Shown here: positions 22,418-31,038 of the stretch, in pieces | Numbering within the stretch: position 1 is the stretch's first letter | Layout: each line of letters begins with the position of its first letter | Source of the DNA: Verrucomicrobiaceae bacterium | GTDB taxonomy: Bacteria > Verrucomicrobiota > Verrucomicrobiia > Verrucomicrobiales > Verrucomicrobiaceae | Reading direction: 5' to 3' | Assembly: GCA_029865835.1 (NCBI GenBank) | Contig: JARXAL010000003.1 | Coordinates: forward strand, 1 to 35,186 | DNA: 35,186 nt | Program-made: the position numbers and the translations under genes | The notes under the pieces: model-generated | What the model saw: the letters and a program-made list of their open reading frames with translations, nothing else | Databases searched by the model: none | Told to the model about the DNA's origin: nothing

Positions 22418-23518
22418 TTGGCAGGCAGACCCACATATCTAGGACTCTACCAGCACCCCGGAAAAAAAACGTGGTGGCTCCGCTGGACACCCACCCCGGG
22501 CGGCCCCCGCCTCCGTCAATCCCTCGGCACCACCGATTTCACCGAAGCCATCGCCAAAGCCGAAGCCATCAAACGCACCGACGGCCCCCAGCATCGCGCC
22601 GCAGCCGCCGAATGCACCGCAGAGATTGACGCCTACATCACCGCCAAACGCGTCGAAGGCTTAACCCGCGCCACCCTTGACTCACGCCGCTACGTCCTCC
22701 GCAGCTTCGCCGCCGCCACCGCCGCCCAAACCCCGCGCCACATCACCCCCGGCGCCTGCGCCGTCTGGTTTGCGCATCACCTCAAAGCCAAACCTCAAAC
22801 CGCCATCGCCTATCTTCGACAAGTCCGCTGGTGGCTCGCCTGGCTCATTGAGCAAAACAAACTCGGCACCGACCCCACCGCCGACATCACCCCCCCACGC
22901 ATCCGCCCCCAGCCGCGCCGCCTCTTCCTCCTGCCGGATGAAGCCCGCGCCGTGCTCGACACATGCACCGACCCCTCATTAAAATTCGTCCTCTACTGCG
23001 CCCTCCACGCCGGCATGCGCAAACTCGAAATCATCGAAGCCGTCCCGTCGTGGTTTGATCTCACCCTCAGCCTCATCCACATCGACTCCACCCCCACCTT
23101 CGTCCCAAAAGACCGCGAACGCCGCACCGTCCCCCTCACCGACGAATTCCGCACCTACCTTCTGACCACCTACGGCCTCCCCGCCCCCTTCATGTTCCGG
23201 CCCGAACAAAAACACGGCCGCTCCGTTTACCGCGCCGACTTTCGCAAACGCTTCAACACCCACCTCGCAAAGCTCCACCTCTCCCGCTTCACCTTCCACG
23301 ACCTCCGCCGCACCTTCGCCAGCCTCCTCGTCTCCGCAGGCGTCTCAATTTTTAAGGTGGCAAAATGGCTAGGCGACGAAATCGAAACCGCCGAATCCAC
23401 CTACGGCCACCTCATCCCCCAGGACGACGAAATAAACGCCGCCTGGCACCGTCCCACACCTCCACCCCTCAAAGCCCACCAGCCCCGACGCACACGCCTA
23501 CCACGCCGCCGCCGTTAA
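22418..23518 (+). CDS. int: Phage tyrosine integrase
   Basis: 366 residues. An N-terminal arm-type/SAM-like region (WWLRWTPTPGGPRLRQSLGT, helices at 60-150) precedes the catalytic domain: Arg201 (HAGMRKLEI), Lys231, His294 and Arg297 (FHDLRRTF), and Tyr329 (STYGHL). The usual LGH is LGD at 318-320, so the second His is missing; Trp317 is nearby. Only TTG starts are available; TTG at 22418 is taken. Adjacent to the tRNA-derived att core and convergent with the endolysin gene (4-bp overlap of ends). Confidence 0.9.
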   Translation: MAGRPTYLGLYQHPGKKTWWLRWTPTPGGPRLRQSLGTTDFTEAIAKAEAIKRTDGPQHRAAAAECTAEIDAYITAKRVEGLTRATLDSRRYVLRSFAAATAAQTPRHITPGACAVWFAHHLKAKPQTAIAYLRQVRWWLAWLIEQNKLGTDPTADITPPRIRPQPRRLFLLPDEARAVLDTCTDPSLKFVLYCALHAGMRKLEIIEAVPSWFDLTLSLIHIDSTPTFVPKDRERRTVPLTDEFRTYLLTTYGLPAPFMFRPEQKHGRSVYRADFRKRFNTHLAKLHLSRFTFHDLRRTFASLLVSAGVSIFKVAKWLGDEIETAESTYGHLIPQDDEINAAWHRPTPPPLKAHQPRRTRLPRRRR

Positions 23519-24105
23519 CCTTCCATCAAAAGAAACGGCACCGTCGTCGTCCGCCACTTCGCCCCATACATCCGCTTAGCCTCAGCCACCGCCAGCGAAA
23601 TAAACGCATCCCACTGCCCACCCTGCTGCGGCACCGTCTGGCAGCCCTCGCTACTCGTCCCACGCACCCCGCCGCGGTGAATGTTAATCCCGAACCACCC
23701 CGTGTCCTCATAGTCCGGCGACCCATCACGCACCACCGTCACCGCCCCCGCCCGCTGGCACAGCGCCAAATACTGCCCACGATGCAGATCAAACCGATAC
23801 ACAGGCCAAAAACCCGGCTTCAAACTCGCCATCCCCTTATCCGCACCCGTCCCACGCCCACGCCTCACCGCACTCGGATCCGTATTACCATTGAAAAACG
23901 CCGTCACATTCGGCGTCACTAGGCCAATCATATCGTCATAAATCCCACGATCATTCCCCCGCGTCGGCCCCATCGTGCGCCCATAGTAACCCCGAATGCC
24001 AAACACCAAAAACGGCCACCTCGCCAGATCGACCTTCTCCCGCCTCAGCAGCAAACTCAAATCTTTATCCGACAACTTCGGCTTCGCAGGAGGCAGCAAA
24101 CTCAT
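23515..24105 (-). CDS. Putative endolysin with an L,D-transpeptidase-like His...SxGC motif
   Basis: 196 residues from MSLLPPAKPKLSDKDLSLLL (a GTG at 24117 would add four). The core is FGINIHRGGVRGTSSEGCQT, with His143, Ser152 and Cys155 spaced as in the HxG...SxGC signature of YkuD-type peptidoglycan enzymes. I recall similar phage proteins in lysis cassettes. No signal peptide is seen, so a holin is needed, and one is encoded just upstream. Whether it cuts or transfers cross-links cannot be told. Last gene of the late operon. Confidence 0.65.
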   Translation of the reverse strand: MSLLPPAKPKLSDKDLSLLLRREKVDLARWPFLVFGIRGYYGRTMGPTRGNDRGIYDDMIGLVTPNVTAFFNGNTDPSAVRRGRGTGADKGMASLKPGFWPVYRFDLHRGQYLALCQRAGAVTVVRDGSPDYEDTGWFGINIHRGGVRGTSSEGCQTVPQQGGQWDAFISLAVAEAKRMYGAKWRTTTVPFLLMEG

Positions 24106-24127
24106 ACCCACCGCCACCTGTCAAACC

Positions 24128-24256
24128 TCACACCCACCGCCCCACCACCCATGCCAAAAAGCCACACACGCCCACCCCCACCAAAAACAAGGCAGCCAGA
24201 TAAAGCCTCCGCTTCACCCGCTGCCTCTTGCGCCCCCAATGGAAACGCCGTGTCAC
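24128..24256 (-). CDS. 42-residue membrane protein of the lysis module
   Basis: GTG at 24256 overlaps the holin stop (GTGA). A basic N-terminus (MTRRFHWGRKRQRVKRR) is followed by one membrane helix (LYLAALFLVGVGVCGFLAWV) and a short tail. Type and position suggest a second holin, antiholin or spanin-like partner. Too short for a firm call. Confidence 0.5.
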   Translation of the reverse strand: MTRRFHWGRKRQRVKRRLYLAALFLVGVGVCGFLAWVVGRWV

Positions 24257-24495
24257 GGATTCTTCCGTGCCAAGAACGAAAGCGCCACCTCCACCAGCAG
24301 CACCACCGCCGCCGAAGCGAACGCATGAAAAGGAGTCATAACCGCTTGCACCTGATCCACAGGCAAACCCAGCGCCGCCGCTTTCGCATTGACCCAGGCA
24401 CCAAGCGACACCAAACCCATCCCAGAGTATTTGAGCGCCTGCCGAATAATCCACCCCTTTGAGGTAGTAAGAAATAAAAGCACACTGTTTTTCAT
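24253..24495 (-). CDS. Putative holin
   Basis: 80 residues from MKNSVLLFLTTSKGWIIRQA. Two hydrophobic helices (GMGLVSLGAWVNAKAAALGL and AFASAAVVLLVEVALSFLA) and a charged end (RKNP) fit small holins that permeabilise the inner membrane. A longer frame to 24564 exists, but its N-terminus (MSFPDFVSPKKRF) reads less well. It lies directly before the small membrane gene and the endolysin, the classic lysis arrangement. Confidence 0.65.
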   Translation of the reverse strand: MKNSVLLFLTTSKGWIIRQALKYSGMGLVSLGAWVNAKAAALGLPVDQVQAVMTPFHAFASAAVVLLVEVALSFLARKNP

Positions 24496-24560
24496 AATAG
24501 CATCTGCCTCGACTGTTGTTTTTTGGAATCTCTTTTTTGGAGAGACAAAATCTGGAAAAC

Positions 24561-25007
24561 TCACGACCCACCACCCTCACGGAAATTCCCCGAAACCTGC
24601 GGTAAAATACGGTAGTCCTCGGAAATCACCCACGCCTTCCCCACCTTAGTCGGCGCCGGCTCGATCCGCCCACCCTCGATCCACAGCGTAATCGTCCGCT
24701 CATCCTTCCCCTCCCGCTCCGCCACCTCCTGCACCGTCAAATAATCCCGCCCACTCTCCGCCACCTTCTCCCCAGCCTTCCCCACATTGATCGAAGCCCC
24801 CGAGATATTCCCCGACCCCCGATGCGCCGTCCGCTCCAGCGCCGAAATCCGCCAATCATGCTCATTCAGCTTAAACGACGCATGCCACATCGCCGCCGCA
24901 AAAGTCGGCCCCCCAATGATCCCCATCCAAATAAGAAGCTTAAACGCCGCCGCATGGATCGTCCCCAGCGTGATACGTTGCTCACCATCATCAATACTCA
25001 TCCCCAT
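24561..25007 (-). CDS. Membrane protein fused to a MerR/excisionase-type HTH domain
   Basis: 148 residues. The N-terminal third has one membrane helix (LLIWMGIIGGPTFAAAMW), then a heptad-like stretch (NEHDWRISALERT), a Ser/Gly linker, and a C-terminal DYLTVQEVAEREGKDERTIT followed by LWIEGGRIEPAPTKVGKAWV, the usual helix-turn-helix plus wing of MerR/excisionase domains. A membrane-tethered DNA-binding protein in a lysis module is unusual. The start is ATG 25007 (TGATG overlap); GTG 25010 and ATG 25001 are alternatives. Confidence 0.65.
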   Translation of the reverse strand: MGMSIDDGEQRITLGTIHAAAFKLLIWMGIIGGPTFAAAMWHASFKLNEHDWRISALERTAHRGSGNISGASINVGKAGEKVAESGRDYLTVQEVAEREGKDERTITLWIEGGRIEPAPTKVGKAWVISEDYRILPQVSGNFREGGGS

Positions 25008-25264
25008 CACCCCGCTGTCAAAGGCTCAAACCACCCGATCACCCACCTGAAAATCCTCGGCCAAAAAGCCAACGCCACACACCCCAAAAGCGCCACCACC
25101 GCAAACACCTGCACCACCTCCCGATCCTCCTCCCACTCCAGCCAATAGACCCGATACGCCGCCGCCAGATACTTCCCCTTCGTCCCCTGGCACCCACCCC
25201 GAAACCACTCTGCCTCAGCCACCTTCCCATGCACCTCCAGCCACTCCTCAAAGCTCAGCCTCAT
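25007..25264 (-). CDS. Small membrane protein near the lysis module
   Basis: 85 residues from MRLSFEEWLEVHGKVAEAEW, overlapping the previous stop by ATGA. A soluble N-terminus is followed by one C-terminal membrane helix (VVQVFAVVALLGCVALAFW). It could be a spanin-like or holin-related factor. No family recognised. Confidence 0.55.
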   Translation of the reverse strand: MRLSFEEWLEVHGKVAEAEWFRGGCQGTKGKYLAAAYRVYWLEWEEDREVVQVFAVVALLGCVALAFWPRIFRWVIGWFEPLTAG

Positions 25265-25509
25265 AGCGTCACCCTCACCTTCACCCCAGCCTCCCACGGC
25301 AGCCCCTTCAGCCGCTCCACCAACTTATCCCCCTCCTCACTCGACTCCGGAAACCACTGGAAACCCGCCGCGATACTCCACCGAAACTCCCCCCGCAGCT
25401 CCATCGGCATCTCCCGCAGCCGCCGCTCCTTCTGCGCATCCGCAGCTGCCCACACCGCCTCCGAAATCTCCCTCGAAACCGGCTGATTCAAAAGTTCATC
25501 AACGTCCAT
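25261..25509 (-). CDS. Unknown 82-residue late protein
   Basis: Starts MDVDELLNQPVSREISEAVW; charged and helical with a short beta end. It lies between the tail fibre gene and the lysis genes, so may be a fibre chaperone or hypothetical late protein. No motif. Confidence 0.55.
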   Translation of the reverse strand: MDVDELLNQPVSREISEAVWAAADAQKERRLREMPMELRGEFRWSIAAGFQWFPESSEEGDKLVERLKGLPWEAGVKVRVTL

Positions 25510-25521
25510 AAATCGACTCCA

Positions 25522-27966
25522 TTAAGGATACAAACACTCCCCAAACACCAACACATCCACCGTCTGCCGCGACCCATGCGCCGTCCCGGCAATCCTAAAA
25601 AACAACGGATTTGCGCTGATCACATCCGTGCCCGCCACCGCCGCCAAAGTCTGCGTGTTCAGCTTCGTCGCCGCCGTCAGCCCCGCAAAAGAAAAGCTAC
25701 TCACCAAGGCATCGCCACCACCACCGGAAGCCGTCCGAATACTTGCCACACACCCACTCGCACTCAGATCCGCCGAAGCATTTAAAACCACAATCTTATC
25801 AATGCGCCACCGACTCCCGATCATGTGAATCGCCTGATCGCTGTTAATCGCCGCCCCCACGTTGATACCCCTCCCCATCCCAATCAACCCACGCGGCGCC
25901 GTCTGCTGCACCGCCTCCAAAATCACACGCGCAATGTTAGCGTGCCCCGTGTTTGATGGGTGGATGTTATCCACCCCGATATCCGCCGCCGCATTCGAAA
26001 GCGTCCGCCCAAACACATCCACAAAAACACACCCCGCAGCCACAGCCGCCGCCCGGGCAGCATCAGCGTAAAGCTTCTGGTTAGCGAACGTCCGCGCCCC
26101 ATCGGGACTCCACGGCAGCGAGCAAACAAAGATATTGTTAGGCGACACACCCGCCGCAATCCAACCTGTTAAAAAAGTATCAAGATTCGTCCGGTAGCTT
26201 CCCGGATAAGCCGAAGCAGCATCATTCGTCCCATGCATGATGAAAATCCGCGAAGGATTCGGCCTTGTCGCATCCGCCCACCGCGTCAGCACCTGCGCAC
26301 TCGTCGCCCCCTGCACTCCCAAGTTGACCTCTTCACCAGCAAGCGCACGATTCACTATCGTGGAAAAGCGGGTTGTTTGCATCGTCGTCGCCCCCGTCCC
26401 ATAAGTGATGCTATCACCCACAAAAACATTCGTCGGCAAAATCCTCCGCCGCCCGATAGCAAACTCAAACCGCCTCACCGCTTGCCCCATCGCCCGAGCT
26501 TGAGCCGCACTCAATCGCTGCCCCAGATACACAAACGAAAGCCGCCCCGTAGCATGATCGAAAACGCTATTGAAAGACGCCCTCCAAAAAGTCATCGCTT
26601 GATCTAAAGTCGTCGCCGAAACCGAGCGACTACTCATAAACGCATCATCCAAATAACGAGTGCAAACATTAGCGTCGAAACTGTAAGTTTGCAGCCCTCC
26701 ATTTTGCGTCCACGCCGGCAAACTCTCCGTAGAAGTTTGATTGTATAGCCCGCCTTGTGCAGGCCCCAAAACAATCTTAAACAACCCCGCACCACCAACA
26801 CTCGACAAAATACAGGAAGTTGCAGACCCCGCAATGATTCCACTCGTCGAAGCCGCAAAGCAAAAGTTAGAACTACTCCGCCCATACACCGAAGGCACAT
26901 AGTCACTCAGCGCAAACTTATTCGTATTCACCGACGGCCCAAACCCAAACACCGGATCCACATCCGCATCGGTCATATTCGTCGCCGTCAAAGACGCCGC
27001 ACCAGGCGTCTTGAGTTTGATTAGCTGCTGCGCCAGCGTGCTCCCAGCAAAAACATAAAGCTCATCCGCCAGCGCCCACCACCCATCGCGCTTAGCTGAA
27101 ACAATCAACTGATCCAAAGACTCAGCATAGGAAGCATCCAGCCCCGTCACCGCATTCAAAAACGCCACCGTCTCCGGCTGCAAACCCGCCCCACCATTGA
27201 CCAAAGGCAGCACCCCCGTCACATGAGAAGCCAGATTGATCAACCCCCGAGTCACCACCTGCCCGGAAATCGTCAAATAATTCGGCACCCCCGCCAAACT
27301 CACATCCCCCGTATTCGTCCCCGTCGCCGCCCCCACCGGCGCATACCGCGCATCCCCCCGCGCATTGTTCAGATACTGCGGATGATCATCATCCGCCAGC
27401 CCCGTCAGCGCCCCGTGATCCGTCACCCCACCCACATCAAACTCCAACGTCCGCTCCACCTCATCCGGCGTCCCCTGCGGAAAAGTATCCTTCAGCAGCA
27501 CCCACGCCGCATCTCCCGTCGGATCCGGCAGCTCATCCCCAGGCCTCACATACGCATTCACCACCACGATCTCCAACGGCTCACTGATCCCATACCCCGC
27601 CGCCCCCTCAGACCCCCAAGCCACCTGCAAAGAAAACACCGCCTCATCCAGCCCATTCAGCAAACCACTCAGCGTATCCCCCGTCACCAGCGCCTGCATC
27701 TCATACCGCCGCGCCGTCCCACTCCCAGTCACCGCCTCCGTCACATCCAGCGCCACCGCCGCCGCCGTATGCCCCAGCGCAGGCTTCACCACCAGCGTCA
27801 CCCCCGTCCCATCCGCCAGCGCCTCCGCCACCTCATCCCGCACAAACCCAATGACGCACTTCAGAAACGTATTGAACCGCACCCGAATCGCAGGCGCCAC
27901 ACTGCGCGCCGCCTTCGACCGGATCGCCCCCGTCACCAAATCAACAAAAAGAGTCGCCTCAGTCAT
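25522..27966 (-). CDS. Tail fibre / receptor-binding protein with SGNH (GDSL) hydrolase domain
   Basis: 814 residues. The N-terminal region is beta-rich, with a fibre motif DDDHPQYLNNARGDARYAP near residue 190. From about 505 to 700 lies an SGNH esterase: block I VFVGDSITYG near 513-520, MHGTNDAA near 577 and block V DNIHPSNTGH near 665, supplying Ser, Asn and Asp/His. It probably deacylates surface polysaccharide. A beta-rich C-terminal domain (700-814) may bind or trimerise. Starts after a TTTTTTGAGCTATG leader. Confidence 0.85.
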   Translation of the reverse strand: MTEATLFVDLVTGAIRSKAARSVAPAIRVRFNTFLKCVIGFVRDEVAEALADGTGVTLVVKPALGHTAAAVALDVTEAVTGSGTARRYEMQALVTGDTLSGLLNGLDEAVFSLQVAWGSEGAAGYGISEPLEIVVVNAYVRPGDELPDPTGDAAWVLLKDTFPQGTPDEVERTLEFDVGGVTDHGALTGLADDDHPQYLNNARGDARYAPVGAATGTNTGDVSLAGVPNYLTISGQVVTRGLINLASHVTGVLPLVNGGAGLQPETVAFLNAVTGLDASYAESLDQLIVSAKRDGWWALADELYVFAGSTLAQQLIKLKTPGAASLTATNMTDADVDPVFGFGPSVNTNKFALSDYVPSVYGRSSSNFCFAASTSGIIAGSATSCILSSVGGAGLFKIVLGPAQGGLYNQTSTESLPAWTQNGGLQTYSFDANVCTRYLDDAFMSSRSVSATTLDQAMTFWRASFNSVFDHATGRLSFVYLGQRLSAAQARAMGQAVRRFEFAIGRRRILPTNVFVGDSITYGTGATTMQTTRFSTIVNRALAGEEVNLGVQGATSAQVLTRWADATRPNPSRIFIMHGTNDAASAYPGSYRTNLDTFLTGWIAAGVSPNNIFVCSLPWSPDGARTFANQKLYADAARAAAVAAGCVFVDVFGRTLSNAAADIGVDNIHPSNTGHANIARVILEAVQQTAPRGLIGMGRGINVGAAINSDQAIHMIGSRWRIDKIVVLNASADLSASGCVASIRTASGGGGDALVSSFSFAGLTAATKLNTQTLAAVAGTDVISANPLFFRIAGTAHGSRQTVDVLVFGECLYP

Positions 27967-27977
27967 AGCTCAAAAAA

Positions 27978-29381
27978 TCAAACAGAACACACCGTCACCA
28001 CCACCACCAAACCACCCGCCCCAGCACCACCCGCACCACTGGAAATCGTTCCATTGATCCCCGCAGCACCACCACCCCCACCCGCCCCATAGTTCCCACC
28101 AGCACCACCCGCACCCCCGGCACTCCCACCCCCACCACCACCCAGCCCAAAGTAATTCGCCCCCGCCGCCCCTGCCGTCCCATTGGCTGCCGCAGCCCCA
28201 CCAGCCCCACCTGCCACCGCCGTCCCAAACGCACTCAACGAAGCAAACCGCTGCCGCCCACCATTTCCACCCGCCCGCGTCGTATTCGCAGCATCCAGCC
28301 CACCGCCACCCCCGCCACCTGTCGGAAGCCCCGTCGCCAGATCCCCGCCATTCGCCCCCGCCGTCGAACTCCCATCCCCCCCCGCACTTGTATTGCTCAC
28401 CGCATGAGAAATCTGATTGTAACCACTCGCAGCCCCACCCGCCGCCGAAGTCGAAGTTTGCCCCGCAGCACCACCCAGCCCCCCCGTCGCCTGCCACCCC
28501 ATAAACGTCGTCGCCCCCCCAGGAAAGCCCGCCACCCCATTCGTCGAGTCGGACGCCTGCGCCCCACCCGCAGCCCCACCAGCACCCACCACCACCGCCT
28601 CAGTCGCATTCGGAAAAACAAACACATCCCGCATCACCACCCCACCCGCACCACCACCAGCCCCACCGCACCGCACCGAAGCCGCCGCCCCGCGCCTTCC
28701 AGAACCACCGCCCCCACCACCACCGATCATCAGCACCCGCGCCATCACCGCCCCATCAGGCCGCGTCCACGTCCCATTCGCCGTAAACACCTGCACATTC
28801 ACCCGCGCCGAAGCCGCCGGCAGCCCCAGATTCGCAATCGCCTGCGCCTTCTGCGGCCCCGTCAAACTCTGCGCCGCATCATACCTCGGATACCGCGCCT
28901 CACTCTGCACTGCCGTCAGATAATCCGTCGGACTGCTCGCATTCGTCGGCGTCCCCTCATCCCCCACAATCAAATCATTCACCACCGTCACCGCCAGCGT
29001 CTGAGTCGAAGCCCACGGCTCACCCGAATCATCCCGCCGCGTCAGCTCCGCTTTCACTGAAATCGAATCAGGATCCGCGTCAAACGCATCATCCATTTCC
29101 GTTGTATTGAAATTGGGCTCAGCAACCCACCACCCATTACTATCTTCCGCAAACGCCGCACTTGAAACCAACGTCGTCCCACCCAACGCAGTCTTGATTG
29201 CAAACCGAATCTCCATCGTGCTCGGCATCTCCTCCAGCTCCCCACCTGGCGCCGTCCCCCGAAAAAACAAAACCTCCAGCCTCACCCCATCCCGCCGCTT
29301 AAACTCCAGCGAAGAAAGCTCAACGCTCCCGCCCAACTGAGTCACCAACCGATTCTTATCGAGGTTCCAAAAAAGCTTCAC
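27978..29381 (-). CDS. Tail fibre-like protein with a long glycine-rich C-terminus
   Basis: 467 residues with a GTG start at 29381 preceded by GAGAGG. Residues 1-200 are a baseplate/fibre-like N-terminal part. FTANGTWTRPDGAVMARVLM near 205-225 introduces a glycine-rich domain (IGGGGGGGSGRRG and many more Gly/Ala runs) to the end. Such Gly-rich domains, probably polyglycine-II bundles, occur at tips of phage fibres and adhesins. Paired with the SGNH fibre next door; 11-bp gap. Confidence 0.8.
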   Translation of the reverse strand: MKLFWNLDKNRLVTQLGGSVELSSLEFKRRDGVRLEVLFFRGTAPGGELEEMPSTMEIRFAIKTALGGTTLVSSAAFAEDSNGWWVAEPNFNTTEMDDAFDADPDSISVKAELTRRDDSGEPWASTQTLAVTVVNDLIVGDEGTPTNASSPTDYLTAVQSEARYPRYDAAQSLTGPQKAQAIANLGLPAASARVNVQVFTANGTWTRPDGAVMARVLMIGGGGGGGSGRRGAAASVRCGGAGGGAGGVVMRDVFVFPNATEAVVVGAGGAAGGAQASDSTNGVAGFPGGATTFMGWQATGGLGGAAGQTSTSAAGGAASGYNQISHAVSNTSAGGDGSSTAGANGGDLATGLPTGGGGGGGLDAANTTRAGGNGGRQRFASLSAFGTAVAGGAGGAAAANGTAGAAGANYFGLGGGGGGSAGGAGGAGGNYGAGGGGGAAGINGTISSGAGGAGAGGLVVVVTVCSV

Positions 29382-29396
29382 CTCTCGCCCGCATTG

Positions 29397-29954
29397 TCAA
29401 AGCCGCGCATAAAACACCGGACCCGCCCGCGTCACTGGCCCCACCCCCAGCGTCACCACCACCCGCTCCGCATCCACCTCACTCAGCGGATAATCTCGAT
29501 CCGGATCCGCCTCCGGCACCGCCCGCCACACCGGCGCCGTCTCATCCGCCCAAAAACCCCCCGGCGTCATAAAGGCTATCACCGCCGGCACCTCATCCGC
29601 CGCCGTCTCCAGCCGCCCCTCACGCCACACCACACCCGCCCCCAGCACCACCAGCCGCCCCACCCCAGCGCCATCATAGACCACCCGGGGAGGCAGCACC
29701 CAATACCGCCGCCCACCCGTCACCACCACCCCACTCCGCGCACAGTCTAGAAAATCCACCACCTCCACATCCATCACCTCAGCCCTCGGCACCACCCGCG
29801 CACTCGGCCCCACCCGCGAAAGCCGCCCACCAGGTCGCGCCGCACCGCGCACCAGCCGCTCCCACGTCCGCACACTCAGCCACGCCCTCGGCGGCAGCTT
29901 CGCCAGCCCCTCCACCACCCGCCGCATCGCCGCCCGCGTCAGCCCCACACTCAT
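29397..29954 (-). CDS. Unknown 185-residue tail-tip module protein
   Basis: Starts MSVGLTRAAMRRVVEGLAKL with a helical N-terminus and a beta-rich remainder (VVDFLDCARSGVVVTGGRRY). Overlaps the previous gene by ATGA. Position between tape measure and fibres suggests tail tip or baseplate. No family recognised. Confidence 0.6.
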   Translation of the reverse strand: MSVGLTRAAMRRVVEGLAKLPPRAWLSVRTWERLVRGAARPGGRLSRVGPSARVVPRAEVMDVEVVDFLDCARSGVVVTGGRRYWVLPPRVVYDGAGVGRLVVLGAGVVWREGRLETAADEVPAVIAFMTPGGFWADETAPVWRAVPEADPDRDYPLSEVDAERVVVTLGVGPVTRAGPVFYARL

Positions 29955-30565
29955 TCCGGCACCCCCTCAAAGAAAAACTCAGTCAGCGGCATCAGCACAT
30001 CCATCACCGCCCGATCCAATCCCCCCACCCCCTCCAAATGCGTCACTACCCCATTCACATCCACCGTCGCCAGCGCCACCCACGCCATCGCCAGCGACCT
30101 CGACGAAATCACCGACACCACCTCATCCGGCACCGTCCCCACGATGGTATAATCCACCGCCGCCCGCAAAGACGGCACCACCGCCCCCGCCCCCTCCAAC
30201 GACACCGAAACCACCCGCACAAACTCCGCCAGCACCGTCGGCAGCACCTCATCCGGCCCCCATGACACCTCCCACACCACCTTCACCCCGATCACCCCCG
30301 GCACCGGCACCGAAACCGCCCCAGACACCGGAATCTGAGTAAACCCCGACTCAGAAAACGCCCGCACCCACAGCGGCTCCACCGTCACCCCACCCTCCGC
30401 CCGCCGCGCCTGCCCCGCAAAGAAATACCTCGGCCCCCTCGAAAGCCACTGATCTCCCCCCAACTCCGAAACACTCCACCCCCGCCCCTTCATCACACGC
30501 CCCCCCAGCCGCTTCAACAGCGCCAGCACACTCCCCACCTTCACAAACGCCATCGGCTTCACCAT
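29951..30565 (-). CDS. Unknown 204-residue tail-tip module protein
   Basis: Starts MVKPMAFVKVGSVLALLKRL. A helical N-terminus with RGWSVSELGGDQWLSRGPRY is followed by beta strands and a long V/S-rich region. A T-rich leader precedes the ATG. Probably a minor tail protein by context only. Confidence 0.6.
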   Translation of the reverse strand: MVKPMAFVKVGSVLALLKRLGGRVMKGRGWSVSELGGDQWLSRGPRYFFAGQARRAEGGVTVEPLWVRAFSESGFTQIPVSGAVSVPVPGVIGVKVVWEVSWGPDEVLPTVLAEFVRVVSVSLEGAGAVVPSLRAAVDYTIVGTVPDEVVSVISSRSLAMAWVALATVDVNGVVTHLEGVGGLDRAVMDVLMPLTEFFFEGVPE

Positions 30566-30580
30566 AAAACAAATCCCGCG

Positions 30581-31036
30581 TCAAACCTCCAGCGTCAGCA
30601 CCTGGCCATATCGCACCAGCAGCACCAGCTTAAACAGCACCACCGCATCACTCTCCACCGACGGCAGATCCACCACCAAACGAAACTCCGCCGGCAAAAC
30701 ATAATCCTCCTCCGCCGACGGACGGGAAGCCCACACATAGCCCACCGTCGGCCCCACCATCTGCGCCTCAGTCAGCTCCACAAACGCAGGCGGATCATCC
30801 GCACTTGTCCCCTCCCCGATCGTCACCGGCTCCCCCTCAAAATCCGCCAGCACCGGATACAATTTGTTCCCCTCCAGCCGATGCGCAAAAGCATTGTCCA
30901 CCACCTCCACCGACTCCACCAGTTGCAGCGACCCATCCGCCCCCGCATACAGCCTCAACCCATCGCCAAACGCCCCCAGCGCCGCCGCCTCTTGCAGCTC
31001 CCGCGTCAACCGCCCCCAGCGCAGAATCCCAGCCAT
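30581..31036 (-). CDS. Unknown 151-residue minor tail protein candidate
   Basis: Starts MAGILRWGRLTRELQEAAAL; mostly beta in appearance (LYAGADGSLQLVESVEVVDN). Begins 3 bases after the stop of the previous gene. No motif; role by context. Confidence 0.55.
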   Translation of the reverse strand: MAGILRWGRLTRELQEAAALGAFGDGLRLYAGADGSLQLVESVEVVDNAFAHRLEGNKLYPVLADFEGEPVTIGEGTSADDPPAFVELTEAQMVGPTVGYVWASRPSAEEDYVLPAEFRLVVDLPSVESDAVVLFKLVLLVRYGQVLTLEV

Positions 31037-31038
31037 AA

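Noticed and set aside
27978-28497. Minus-strand frame full of Trp and Gly as a separate gene
   Set aside because: It is a shifted reading of the glycine-rich fibre gene (GGT/GGG repeats) without a supported start.
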